This document shows, piece after piece, positions 28,718 to 40,185 of a DNA stretch of 60,000 bases; within the stretch, counting starts at the first letter, position 1; every line of letters starts with the position of its first letter. The stretch is from positions 177,501 to 237,500 of the forward strand of contig MCFG01000007.1 in NCBI GenBank assembly GCA_002104895.1, in the 5' to 3' direction. Below the pieces are notes generated by a model. It worked only from the letters and a program-made list of their open reading frames with translations. It was not told the origin of the DNA and searched no databases. The DNA comes from Anaeromyces robustus (lineage: Eukaryota; Neocallimastigomycota; Neocallimastigomycetes; Neocallimastigales; Neocallimastigaceae). The translations under genes were made by a program, and so were the position numbers.

Positions 28718-29304
28718 TATTATTTTATTCAATATTCAATATTCAATAATTAGAATTTATTTCATTTAAAATAATAATTGTAAAAGAAAAAAATTATATA
28801 TATATTTTGAATTATAAATTGAAATAAAAATTACAGTTTCCGTATAATCTGATCCCCTAAGATTAAAGAAAATAATAATAATAATAATAATAATAATAGA
28901 TAAGTAATTATATTTATTGTTTATTATAATAATTTATATATATATTTATATATTTTCATAATTTATATATATATTTATATATTTTCATAATTTATATGTA
29001 TATTTATATTTATATAAAAAATATTTAAAAAATTTACCAATAATTACTTAAAGGCTTTATATAAACAAATCAACAAATAAATATTAATATATATATGAAT
29101 TATATATGATAATTTAGTATTATATAAATGAAAAATTTTATTATTATTATTATTATTATTATAATATAATAAAATTACAGGTGGATAATGAAGATCATAT
29201 CCTTTATTTATACATTCATCAAAAGTTGTTATATTAAATTTAAAAACTCTAAAATCTGCTTGTAATGGTATAGCTAACCATTGATTATCCGAATGGTCTT
29301 ATAA

Positions 29305-29348
<44 letters not shown>

Positions 29349-30591
29349 ATATATTATTTGATATGAAATTAATAACTAATTTTTTTATTTTTTATTAATA
29401 CATTTTATATAATATTTTTTAACTTACAATCATAATATGAATATTTATTTATCATACTTTCAAATGATATTTCTTTTATATTAGCATATTGTTTAAAAAA
29501 ATTCTTAAGTTCTACAGTTTCATTTTTATTAGATCTTAAGGTTAACTTATAAATGATTATATACCAAAATAATAATAAAAATAAAAAAGTAATAATAAAA
29601 GTAATAATAAAAAATAGAGTATGTTAAAACAAATATATATATATTATATTAAATTTATTAGTTAATAATTATAAATTTATTAGAATTATCAAGAATATTT
29701 TTAAACCTGTGTTGTTCCGAGACTAATTAAATCAGGACAAGGTTCATCATCTACACAAATTTTGGCATTTGCATTATCAAACCTTTTTGAAAACGAAAAA
29801 AAAAAAAAATAGTAAAGTTGATATTTTTTCATTAACAATTTAACCATTATATTTATATTTATTCATCTTTCCATTTATTTATCTATTTATTTATCATCTA
29901 TCCATTTATTTATCTATTTATTTATTCATCTATCCATTTATTTATCTATCTATTTATTCATCTATCCATTTATTTATCTATTTATTTATTTATCTATCTA
30001 TTATCTAAAATTTTATTTTATTTTAATTTAATTTACCATCCAACAGCATCTATTCTAAGACAAAATATTTTCCCTTTTTTTTTCTGATTTATATACCAAA
30101 CTGGAAAGGCATGAACATATGGTGTTGATGCAGAAAAAAAAGCAGTTGTTGCTATTCCCCAATATAAAATGGTATGTTTTTCAATATTATCATTATCAAT
30201 ATCATCATCATTACATATTATTGAAACTTGTATACCTGATCTACATTTATACAAAAAAATTTTTTTTTATTTATTATATTGAAAATATAATATTGTTAAT
30301 TAATGATGAATAAAAATAAATTATTATTAATTTTTTTAATTAAAAAAAAAAAAAAAAATAATTCTTAATAACTTACAAACTTGTTAAAAGGTCATATTCA
30401 TCAAATAAATATGTATCATAATTAAAATTTAAATGATATCTTGTTAAATATTCACCATTTTCTCCATAAGTATCCATTGAAAATTTTGTAGGTTTATCAT
30501 TATTATTGTTTAAACAATAACATATTTTAAATATAAATAAATATAAATATATGAATACATATTTATTAAATATATATCTTTTATAATACAT
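24366..30591 (-). CDS. Class C-like GPCR with sugar-binding-protein ectodomain (23 exons)
   Basis: Exons (minus): 30591-30377, 30240-30037, 29782-29707, 29545-29428, 29297-29179, 29054-29038, 28856-28835, 28655-28565, 28367-28216, 28088-27933, 27806-27783, 27666-27645, 27568-27554, 27416-27307, 27145-27120, 26970-26565, 26370-26354, 26151-25792, 25591-25438, 25290-24978, 24854-24835, 24710-24669, 24551-24366; 954 residues in one frame. A hydrophobic N-terminus (about 8-26) serves as signal peptide. Residues about 50-450 resemble a bacterial ABC-transporter sugar-binding protein: PPPLSNYWGSDYTETWTW and VPGGSTYLGGVGMVISK match the conserved hinge and strand motifs. A Cys-rich stretch leads to seven membrane helices at about 694-717, 730-750, 757-780, 799-817, 843-864, 882-905 and 911-935. 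GRKIPDQFNESR between helices 5 and 6 is the class C signature, followed by CFLTVFDI. Receptors of this layout are known from anaerobic-fungus membrane proteomes; sugar sensing with G-protein coupling is inference. Eight exons are 26 nt or shorter, so automatic gene callers would likely fragment this gene. Confidence 0.88.
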
Positions 30592-32279
30592 TTTTCTTTA
30601 TCATATAATGGGTGATATATTTATAATAACAATTTTTAATATAAATATTTCATTATTCTATAAATGATATTATATAAAGATAAATATATATATATTTTGT
30701 AATATTTGTATATAATATTTAATATAATTTTAAATATTTTTTTTTTTTTTTTTTTTACATTTAAACTATATTATAAATTTTTATAAAACATTTACATTTT
30801 ATTATCCATAAATGATTATTTTTTATATATATCTATAAATTTTTTAAAATTACGTAATATTAAATTTTCATATATAAAATAATTTTTATTTTAGAACCAC
30901 TTTTATGTTAAGAAGTTAAGTAATTAATCTTATATAGGTAGTTATATATTAATAATATTTTAATAATGTAATTAAATGGTAAGGTAAATCACGGAGAATA
31001 AATTATGTTTAAATTATTAAACTTTTTATGATTATATAATTTTATCTATATTAATTTTTATTATTTTATTATTTAATTTTATGATTTATAATCATATTAT
31101 TAATTATTAAAGTTAATTGATAATTGATCTCTAATTAACTTTATATTAAGGTTTTATTTTTTAATGTAAAATTAATTTTTTGATGGAAAATTAATTTTTT
31201 TTTTTTACAGAATGTGTAAAAGAAAAATAAATTCATAACAAATTAAAAATAAAATTATTTATATATATAAAGTATATTATGATATTAATTACTAATGTGT
31301 TAATATTAAAAAAATAAAATAAATAAAAATTTTATAATTCTACTTCAACCAATTTTATAAGTTTCCTGAATTTTTAATTGTTTAATAACTTCTTTTTTTT
31401 AATATTATATAAATATTATAATACACATTGTACACATTGCTTTATATTTATTTAATTATTTAATTAATGAATTAAATAATTAAATAATTAAATAATTAAA
31501 TATTATATTTTTATTTTTATTATTTTTTTTTTTTGTTCTTTTTTAATGTAATTTTCTTTATTTTAAACTTTATTTTATTTTTAAATTATTTTTTCATTAT
31601 TGCAATAAAATATTATATCAAATAATATTTATAAAATAATGAAAGACAAAAAAAAAAAAAACAAGCAATTATTAAAAAATTAAATAATTTTTTATCAATG
31701 ATTATTTTTTTAATAATAAAGCTTGTTCTTTTTATCTATTTATTTTTTTTTTTAATAATAAAAGATATTCTATTTTTTTAATAATTAAACTTGTTCTTTT
31801 TATCTATTTATTTTTTTTAATAATAAAAGATATTCTATTTTTTTTAATAATAAAACTTATTCTTTTTATCTATTTATTTTTTTTTAATAATAAAAGATAT
31901 TCTATTTTTTTTTTATTAATAAAACTTATTCTATTTTTTTAATAAAAAAACTTAATCTATTTTGTTTTTATAATTTTTATAATAAATTTATTCTATTTAT
32001 TATTAAAAACTTTGTTATATAATATTTTAATATTATTATTTTAATTAGATTTATTTATATACAAATATTTTTTTATTTTATTATTTTTTCTATTTTTTTT
32101 TTTTTTTTTTTTGATTTTCTTTTTTTCTTTTTTTTTTTTTTTTTGATTTTTTGTAAATGTTTTTTTTTATAATTTCCTTTTAAAACTTTTTTTTAAAAAA
32201 AAGGATAGAAAGGAAATATATTCTTATGAAAGATATAAATAAATAAATAAATAAATGATAAAAAAAATGATATTTTTTA
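30592..32279. other. Upstream region of the receptor gene
   Basis: No coding sequence supported. It lies between the receptor start and the 3' end of CotH paralog 1 (both minus strand), so it should hold the receptor promoter. Mostly T-rich, with the 66-69 nt repeat listed separately. Confidence 0.7.
31720..31935. repeat. Tandem repeat, about 66-69 nt unit, three copies plus part
   Basis: Copies begin near 31722, 31790, 31856 and 31925. Each carries CTTRTTCTTTTTATCTATT, a T run, AATAATAAAAGATATTC and another T run. Length differences fall in the T runs. Confidence 0.8.
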
Positions 32280-33931
32280 TTATTTAGAACAATAGGATTG
32301 AATACCACACCATTCTCCATTTTCATAACCCCATGAACCATCATTATCAACTTCATAAATAGTACATCCTTTACAACATGAATAACCAAAAATTTCAGAC
32401 CAACAAGTTTCAGCTTTATCATTATCAACATATGGAGTAAGACCACACCATTCTCCTTTTTTAAAATCATAACCCCAATCACCATTTTCATCATGTGCAT
32501 ATACTTTAGTATTATTTGGTGAACAACATTTATAACCAATTAATTCAGCAATACAATTAATTATGGATAATGAAGTTTCTGATTTAGATGTAGTAGTAGT
32601 TGTAGTTGTAGTTATAGGAATAGTAACAGTTGATGTTGGAGTATTAGTAATAGAAATAGTATTTGAATCCATTGGATTACCTGAATTATCTGAACTACCT
32701 GGAGCATCTGGACCACCTGGACCTCCTGGACCTCCTGGACCGCCTGGACCGCCTGGACCGCCACCAACATAAATATCATCACCTGGTAATTCAACTTCTT
32801 TATCTATAGTATATTTATAATTTTCATCCATGTAAATAGGATCACAAGTCATATTATAAGTTTTACAAACATATCTATATTTTTGAAGAATCCAATATTT
32901 TAAACCATATGCTTTAGAACTATGAATACTTCTAATATTAGTAAATTCACAATTAGCATCCCATTCAGCTAAAGAAAGGTCATCTGAAGCTTCATTAAGT
33001 TTACCTGGATATTTACCATTTTCATTTGGAGTTTTATCTAATTCTACATAAGGTCTTATATATTCTTTTAATTCATCAATATGTGGGAAAAGAGTAGCAG
33101 GATTAAAAACTTTAGTAATATAATTTTTAAGTATATTATCAAAACGAGTAGAATTATTGAAAATTAAAACATCAAGAAGTGGACGTTGTACACTTCTTAC
33201 AGTTTGTTCTACAGAATAAGCATAATATTCTGAACTAGTAATATTTTGTTCTTTTCTAACTCTATTATAACCCATAGCAACTTCTTGACCAAATTCACTA
33301 TCAAAATCATATAATATAATTTTCCATTTATCATTCTTTGGTTTATATAAATAAAAATTATGTCCAAAATTAGTGAAATGATCATAAGATCCAACTAAAT
33401 ATTCAAAAGCTATTTCTGTTAAGAAAAGATCAACATCTAAAATATCATCAATATCTTCCATAGAATTAGCCTTATCTAAAGCAGTTAAAAATTTAATCCA
33501 TTCTGAATTATCAGTAACATCTTCATTTTTATTTTCACAACCAGTACTAGAAGCTTCAAGAGTTAAATTTTGTTTAGTATTTTTACATTGATATAAAGTA
33601 GTAGTATCTTTATCTCCATATTCAAATTCTATCCATGATAAATTAATGGCATCCATTAAAACATAAACACCCATATATTCCTCATTGATATAAAGGAGAG
33701 CATAATTAGCAGAGATAGAAGGTACACCTAAACGATTATGAATATCACAAACTAATTTTGATCTAAGAAATGAAGCATCACGAACATCTGGACGAAGTCT
33801 AAGTTGTGTACGACCATATAAATTTTCACCACCACGAATTTTAACATTATAACCTTGTTTACCAAATTCACGAGAAGAAGTACCTCCAATAGATAAAGTA
33901 ACTTTATTAAATGATTTATCAGTACTGTTGA

Positions 33932-33966
<35 letters not shown>

Positions 33967-34527
33967 TAATAATTATTATAAATATATATATAATATAAAA
34001 ATATATATATATAAAAAAAACATAGAATATTAAATATTTAAATATAAATATATAAATATAAATATAAATATAAATATAAAATGTATATAAAAAATATATA
34101 AATATATAAATATAAAAATATATAAATATATAAATATATGTAAAAAAAATATAAATATTAAATTATAAATATATAAATTAATAAATATTAATAGTTATTT
34201 AGTTATTACAAAATATATAAAAATATCCAATATATATAAAAGAATATTATTAATATTTTTTAACAATTTACTTATTTTTTTTTTATTTTGAATTTTTGAC
34301 ATTTACTCTTTAATACTAACAACTAAAGAAGCTTTTTTAGTTTTAAACTCATTATCTATATCTTCACCCATAACATTACCAAGTCCCCCTTTTTCTTTTA
34401 ATAAAGCGGCATCATTTTCAGATAAAGTAATTTTGAATATAGCAAGTTCATTATCAGTTAATTCAAATAATTCAGGACGCTTTTTATTCTCTCCAATAAA
34501 ACTACTATAAGCTACAATACAAGTAGC

Positions 34528-34566
<39 letters not shown>

Positions 34567-34807
34567 TAATATTTTTAATTTATTAATATATATAAGATAA
34601 ATATATTTTATGTTAATAAAAATAATATGATAGTAATAAATCATTCTTTATAATAAAAATAATTAAAAGAGAAAAGTAATAATGTAATAATATCCTATAA
34701 TATATTATATTATAGAATTAATGAACAAAAAAGACCACTTTTTTTTCTATTTTTTATTAATTACCATATAATAATAGGACTAATAATTCTATTGTTCTTT
34801 TTAACAT
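32280..34807 (-). CDS. CotH-family protein with two fungal dockerins, paralog 1
   Basis: Three exons: 34807-34765, 34526-34307 and 33924-32280; 635 residues. Exon 1 gives a secretion signal (MLKRTIELLVLLLY) and joins phase 1 to ATCIVAYSS. The CotH kinase-like domain spans about 30-430: RPELFELTDNELAIFKI, SIGGTSSREFGKQGYN, GVYVLMDAINLSWIEFEYGD and ILYDFDSEFGQ, with the DFD-type acidic motif. A Gly-Pro-Gly collagen-like linker and a Thr run follow. Two Cys/Trp-rich dockerins end the protein (about 547-590 and 592-635; GDWGYDFKKGEWCG and GSWGYENGEWCG). Dockerins bind fungal cellulosome scaffoldins, so this is probably a cellulosome-associated extracellular protein; CotH function there is unknown, and bacterial CotH phosphorylates spore-coat proteins. 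Start chosen by signal peptide, phase and agreement with paralog 2; the frame upstream of exon 2 is poly-Asn intron translation. Confidence 0.92.
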
Positions 34808-35233
34808 TTTTTTTTTTTATTTTATGTTTTACTAAATTATAATATTAATTTCTAATTAATATTATTATTTATTTTTATAAAAAGTTTGATGAACAAAAAA
34901 AAAAAAAAAAAGTAAAAAATAATCTTATTTATATTTTTTCCTGTCTTATTATTAAATAAATAATAATAAATATATAAAAATATTTATTTTTATATATTTA
35001 TATTTATATTTATATTTATATTTATATATATATATTTTATATTTTTTATTTTATATTTTATATTAATAAAAGTAATAATTTAATAAAAGTAATAATTTAA
35101 TAATTTAATAATTTAATAACTGGAAAAAAAAAAAGTTGTGTTACATTAAAAAAAAAAATTTTTTTTTCATACAATATGAAAATTTTATCATAAAACAAAA
35201 AAAAATATTAAACATCTTTTATTATATTCAACT

Positions 35234-35268
<35 letters not shown>

Positions 35269-35306
35269 TAAACTATTAAAACTATTAAAACTATTATTAT
35301 TTATTC

Positions 35307-35350
<44 letters not shown>

Positions 35351-36573
35351 TATTTTCAATATTTATTTATTGTAACTTGTTAAAATAAAAAAAGTTTGTA
35401 TAAAATAGAAAAAAATTAAACTTTTATAATTTATATTAAAATAAATAAATGAATAGAATATAAACAAACAATATATTTATATACAAATTAATATGTATAA
35501 AATAAATATATTAATATATATTCTGTTTGTATACATTTTTTTAATATTTGAATCTGTGATGTAATATTAAAATGTGTCAAAATGTTTTTTTTTTTTTTTT
35601 TTTTTTTCCATATAATGTATACGCCACAATTTAATAATACAAAAATTTAATTATTAAATTTTTGTAATTTTTTTCATATTAATAAAGTTTGACATAAATA
35701 ATATTTGTGTAACATAATATAACTAATAAAAAAAAAGAAAATTAAATTAAAAATTGTTAATTAAATATTAAAAAATTAATAAAAAATAAATTAATTATTA
35801 AAATATATTTTATTGTACTTTGTGTCTTTTTTTAAATTATTTATTTTGTGTCTTTTTTTTTTTTCTATTTTTCCTATTCTTTTTAATGTATTTCATAAAG
35901 TAATTTAAGAAAATTTGTAAAAAAAAATATATATATATATATATATCGTAGAGTATTATTATTATTGTTATTTTTAGAAAAAAAAGTTTTTTTAAAAATT
36001 TTTATTTCATTATTTGACTATTTGATTCAGTCACACTATTGTTTTAACATTTAATTAAAGGGTTAATAAGTTAAAAATTATTATTTTTTATTATTAATAT
36101 TAATTATTTATTTTTATTATTCATATAATAAGAAGTTACATTCTATTTATTATTTAATTCATTCTATTTATTATTTAATTATTATCATAGATATCTATTT
36201 ATTTAATAAGAAAATTATGTAATTACATATTATTTGTTATTATTATAATTATTAATTATTGTTAATAATAATATTAAAAAATATAAAATTTGTAATTTAT
36301 AAAAATAAAATAAAATAATATAAAATATTATTATTACAATTTTTAGTTTTATTTATTTCTTTAGATTTAAAATATTATAAATTATTATTAAATTAACACT
36401 AACATTTACATAATTATTTATGATATACAAATAATCCACATTATCTATTTTTAATGTGTGTATACATTAAATTAATAAATATATACACACATTAAAAATA
36501 GATAACGTGGATTGTTTGTATATCATATAGTAATATTTTTTTTAAAAAAAACTTTATTATGTTTACATAGATA

Positions 36574-36635
<62 letters not shown>

Positions 36636-36646
36636 TGATTATTATT

Positions 36647-36712
<66 letters not shown>

Positions 36713-36748
36713 TATTATTTATTATTTATTATTTATTATTTATTATCA

Positions 36749-36779
<31 letters not shown>

Positions 36780-36967
36780 CTTATTTATTATTTATTTATT
36801 TATTATTTATTTAGTATATAAAATTTATTAAATAATAATAATTAAATACTATTATTATTAAAAATTTGTAGATACAAAAATAACCAGTTTTTAAATATTT
36901 TAAAAAAATATAAATTATAAAAACTCAAAATTATTAAATTTTTTATTTTTTAATTTTATTTATAAAA
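34808..36967. other. Divergent promoter region, CotH paralog 1 / transcription factor 1
   Basis: No gene. It contains (ATT)n tracts (35238-35268, 35300-35352, 36572-36765), TTTA repeats to about 36815, a 29-nt hairpin at 35638-35666 (13-nt arms, 3-nt loop) and the large hairpin at 36419-36527. Confidence 0.75.
36419..36527. repeat. Long hairpin, 46-nt arms and 17-nt loop (MITE-like)
   Basis: Arms 36419-36464 and 36482-36527 are reverse complements with two mismatches in 46; both arms include ATCCAC(A/G)TTATC and TTTTTAATGTGTGTATA. It stands about 440 bp upstream of transcription factor 1. No target-site duplication was convincing in this AT-rich setting. Confidence 0.85.
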
Positions 36968-39733
36968 ATGGAAAAAACATTTCAGAATATAACTGATTCA
37001 AATAATTTAATTGATTCCATGTAAATGTTATTGTTAATTTAATAATAATTAATAATAATTTAAATACCAAAAGAAATAAATAAAATAGTAATAATAATAT
37101 TTTATTTTTGTTTTATTTTATTATATTTTATTTCATTTCTTTTATATTATATATATATTTATATTTATAAAATGTATATATAAAAATTATAATTAATAAA
37201 TGTTGTTTTTTATTAATAAAGAAATAATAAAAAAAGAAATATAAATAATTTATATGATGATTCGAGTAATAATTATCAAGAAGAACCAATAACTGTGGAG
37301 AAAAAAGTGAAGAAAGGTAATAAGGCATTTTTTATATTCATAATAAACTTATTTTTATAATAAATTATAATTCGTTTTTTATTTACTGATAATTTATTAT
37401 ATAATTTTATAATAAATATATAAATAAATTTATATTTATATTATTAATTATAGGTCCAAAAGTTGGTTTTATAAATGATAAAGTTAATGCTGAGGTTGTT
37501 AAAATATTAACAAAATCAAATATTCAATGTGAAATAAAAAATGAAGAGATTGTAGTTGATAATAAAAAAGAAACTAATTCCAATTCTAATGACATTACTT
37601 TTAATACAATAAATGTTAATAATAAAAATAATAATAAAAATAATAATGGAGATGCTGATTTAGAATACGATTCAGATTTTAATTTTGATTTTGATTCTGA
37701 TGACAATCTTAACTCTGATAATAAATTATTAAAAAACAAGTATGAAAATAATATTTTGGATTCAACAATAATTAATGTAAAATTTATTAATAAAAAGATG
37801 ACTTCAGGATCAGCGACTGATATAATAAATAATATATCAACTTTATATTTAAAATATTTAAAAAAAGAAGAAATTAATCATGAATATTTAAATAATTTAC
37901 ATGAAATTTTTTCACTACGTAATTTTGATAATGAAAAAGAATGGAATCCTTTAAAAACAGTTAATACTGAAGATTATAAAAAAATTAAAAATGTTATGAT
38001 TGAATATACTCCTGGTTCTAAAAAAGATTTACTTCACATAAATTTTAATTTAATTACTGATTTTTTTAAATATGCTTATAATATAACACCAATTATTTAT
38101 CCAAGTGTGATTTTACTTCGAATTCAACAGAAATCATTATCTCCTGGATTACTGTTTGCTATTTATTCAGGAGCATATTTATTCCGTCCAAATCAAAATA
38201 AAATTAAATCAAGATTTTATTATGTCATGTCAGTTAGAAGTTTATTAGGAAATATTCAAAAATATGATATTCAGAATTTACAAACAGCATTTATATTATC
38301 TAATATACGTAAGAAAGATAAATAAATATATATTATATTATTTAATTAATCACAATAATACATAATAATTTATATATATATATATATTTTATTTTTTTTT
38401 ATAATATATATTAAATATTATATTTATTTTATATAATTTTTAATTAAAAATAATTTAATATATTAATAATAATATAATAGTCCCAGGTCTATATCTTAAT
38501 TATATGTTATCTGGAATCACATTAAGATTAGTTAAAGTATTAAATCTAAATGATGATTGTAAACAAGATAAAAATAATTTATTTTATTATGAACGAGTTA
38601 ATTCTATATGGTTAAGTATAAGTATAGACACATTATTAAATTTTACATGCAATAATTTAGAACATATAATTTGGTTGGATCAACCGTTACCTCAAAGTGT
38701 AACGGATCGTATGTTAATGGAAAAATATCCTCCAAGTGAGTATTCTATAAAATTTATAGTTATTACAAATTATATAGCAAAAGTAATAAATCATGCTAAA
38801 AATCGAAGAGAAGGAATATTTAACAATAAGGAATTTTTAAATTTAATGGAAGAACAAGAATCTATTCGGAAACATTTAAAAAAAGATTTTAATAATTTTC
38901 AAGAAAGTAAATTTAAAAATAATAATGTAAACGGCTATCAACTTTATATTTATTTGATATTTTTTACAGCAAAATTAATATTATTTAATATGGAATTGTC
39001 TCCTTTTGTATATCAAAAACGATTATTTCCTTCTAATAAATATATCAAAATTAGAAAAACTCCAATGAAAAATAATATTAACACTAATAAGAATTTAAAT
39101 ATAAATCATAATAATGATATCCTAATTAATGAAAATCTAAATATACCTATAAATAAAAATGAAATTAAAACAACAAATTCAAGTCATCATTCAGAAAAAG
39201 AATTTAATGCTGAATATTTTAATAGCAAATATCGTTATTTTTCTATTTTAGAAAATATACCATGTACTTGCTTTAACTATAAACGTTACGATGAAATTGA
39301 TATTGTTGATAACGTTTATAATGATGATAATGATGACAATAATGTTGATTCTTTATTTTTAAATATACCTCCACTTGTAAATGATATAGATTATGAAAGT
39401 TGTTATAATGTTTGTTATGATACTGTTGAACTTTCAAAAAATGTTTTATTTGAAATAAATGAGCAAATGGATCCATCACGAATTATATATCCATGTTATT
39501 TATGTTTTGCATTTTACAATATTGGTTTATTTTATATGTTAGTTTATGCAAATTTTAAAGAAGAAAAAGTCAAAAAAGATATTGAATATTTTCATGATCA
39601 AATTAAAAATGTATATCATTATTACCCACATGTATCAGTATATTTTTCTAAAATGTATGAATACGCTAAAATGGATGCCTATGAAGCATTTTCTAATAAT
39701 TCTATCCTATTTTGTCCAAAAGGATCTTTTTAA
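36968..39733 (+). CDS. Fungal transcription-factor paralog 1, Zn2Cys6 cluster missing
   Basis: Four exons: 36968-37020, 37222-37316, 37454-38308 and 38481-39733; 751 residues. It shares the order of its downstream neighbour: KKGPKVGFI (neighbour KRGPKIGYI), an acidic/Asn-rich stretch, then a fungal-TF middle homology region with LLFAIYSGAYLF, FILSNILPGLYL and GITLRLVKVLNL, the PGxxW-like and GxAxRxAxxLxL pattern of the fungal_trans domain. Where the neighbour has its six-Cys zinc cluster, this protein has an Asn-rich MEKTFQNITDSNN leader with no Cys at all. If the model is right it cannot bind DNA through a zinc cluster and may act as a partner or competitor of paralog 2. An alternative is a cluster-bearing 5' exon that I missed; none was seen upstream. 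Confidence 0.75.
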
Positions 39734-40185
39734 ATTAATTTGTATATATAAAAATTAGAACAATAAAAAATAAAAAATAAAAAATAAAAAATAAAAAATA
39801 AAAAATAAAAAATAAAAATTATGTAAACTCATTCTTAACAAAATAAATTATTGTTTATATATATATATATATTATTGTTATTGCTTTTTTTTTTTTTTTT
39901 ATCTTAATTTTTTATTTTATTTTTTTTATATTATTTTAAAAATTTATAATATAATTTTAGTATTGAAAATTTTTATCATAATCATGTACTTAATTCTACT
40001 TTCAATAATAATTTTTTTTTTTTACTTGTAGATTATTAAATAATTTAATTTAATTGAAAATTTTTAATATAAAATAAATTTTAATATAAAATAGATTTTT
40101 TTTAAATTTTAATATAAAATAAGTTTAAAAATTATGTTAATGAAAAATTAAATAATATTAAAACACAGTATAATGCTATTTATAA
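39734..40185. other. Short spacer between tandem transcription-factor genes
   Basis: About 450 bp containing eight AAAAAT-type hexamers (39766-39818) and a poly-T run (39885-39900). No gene; it should hold the 3' end of paralog 1 and the promoter of paralog 2. Confidence 0.7.

Noticed and set aside
29038-29046. A 9-nt exon (TAATTATTG) in the receptor gene
   Set aside because: It gives a stop codon in the required phase; using the acceptor at 29055 gives a 17-nt exon encoding PLSNYW in frame.
36968-37316. Hidden Zn2Cys6 cluster in transcription factor 1
   Set aside because: Exons 1-2 and the introns between them contain no CxxC pair in a usable frame.
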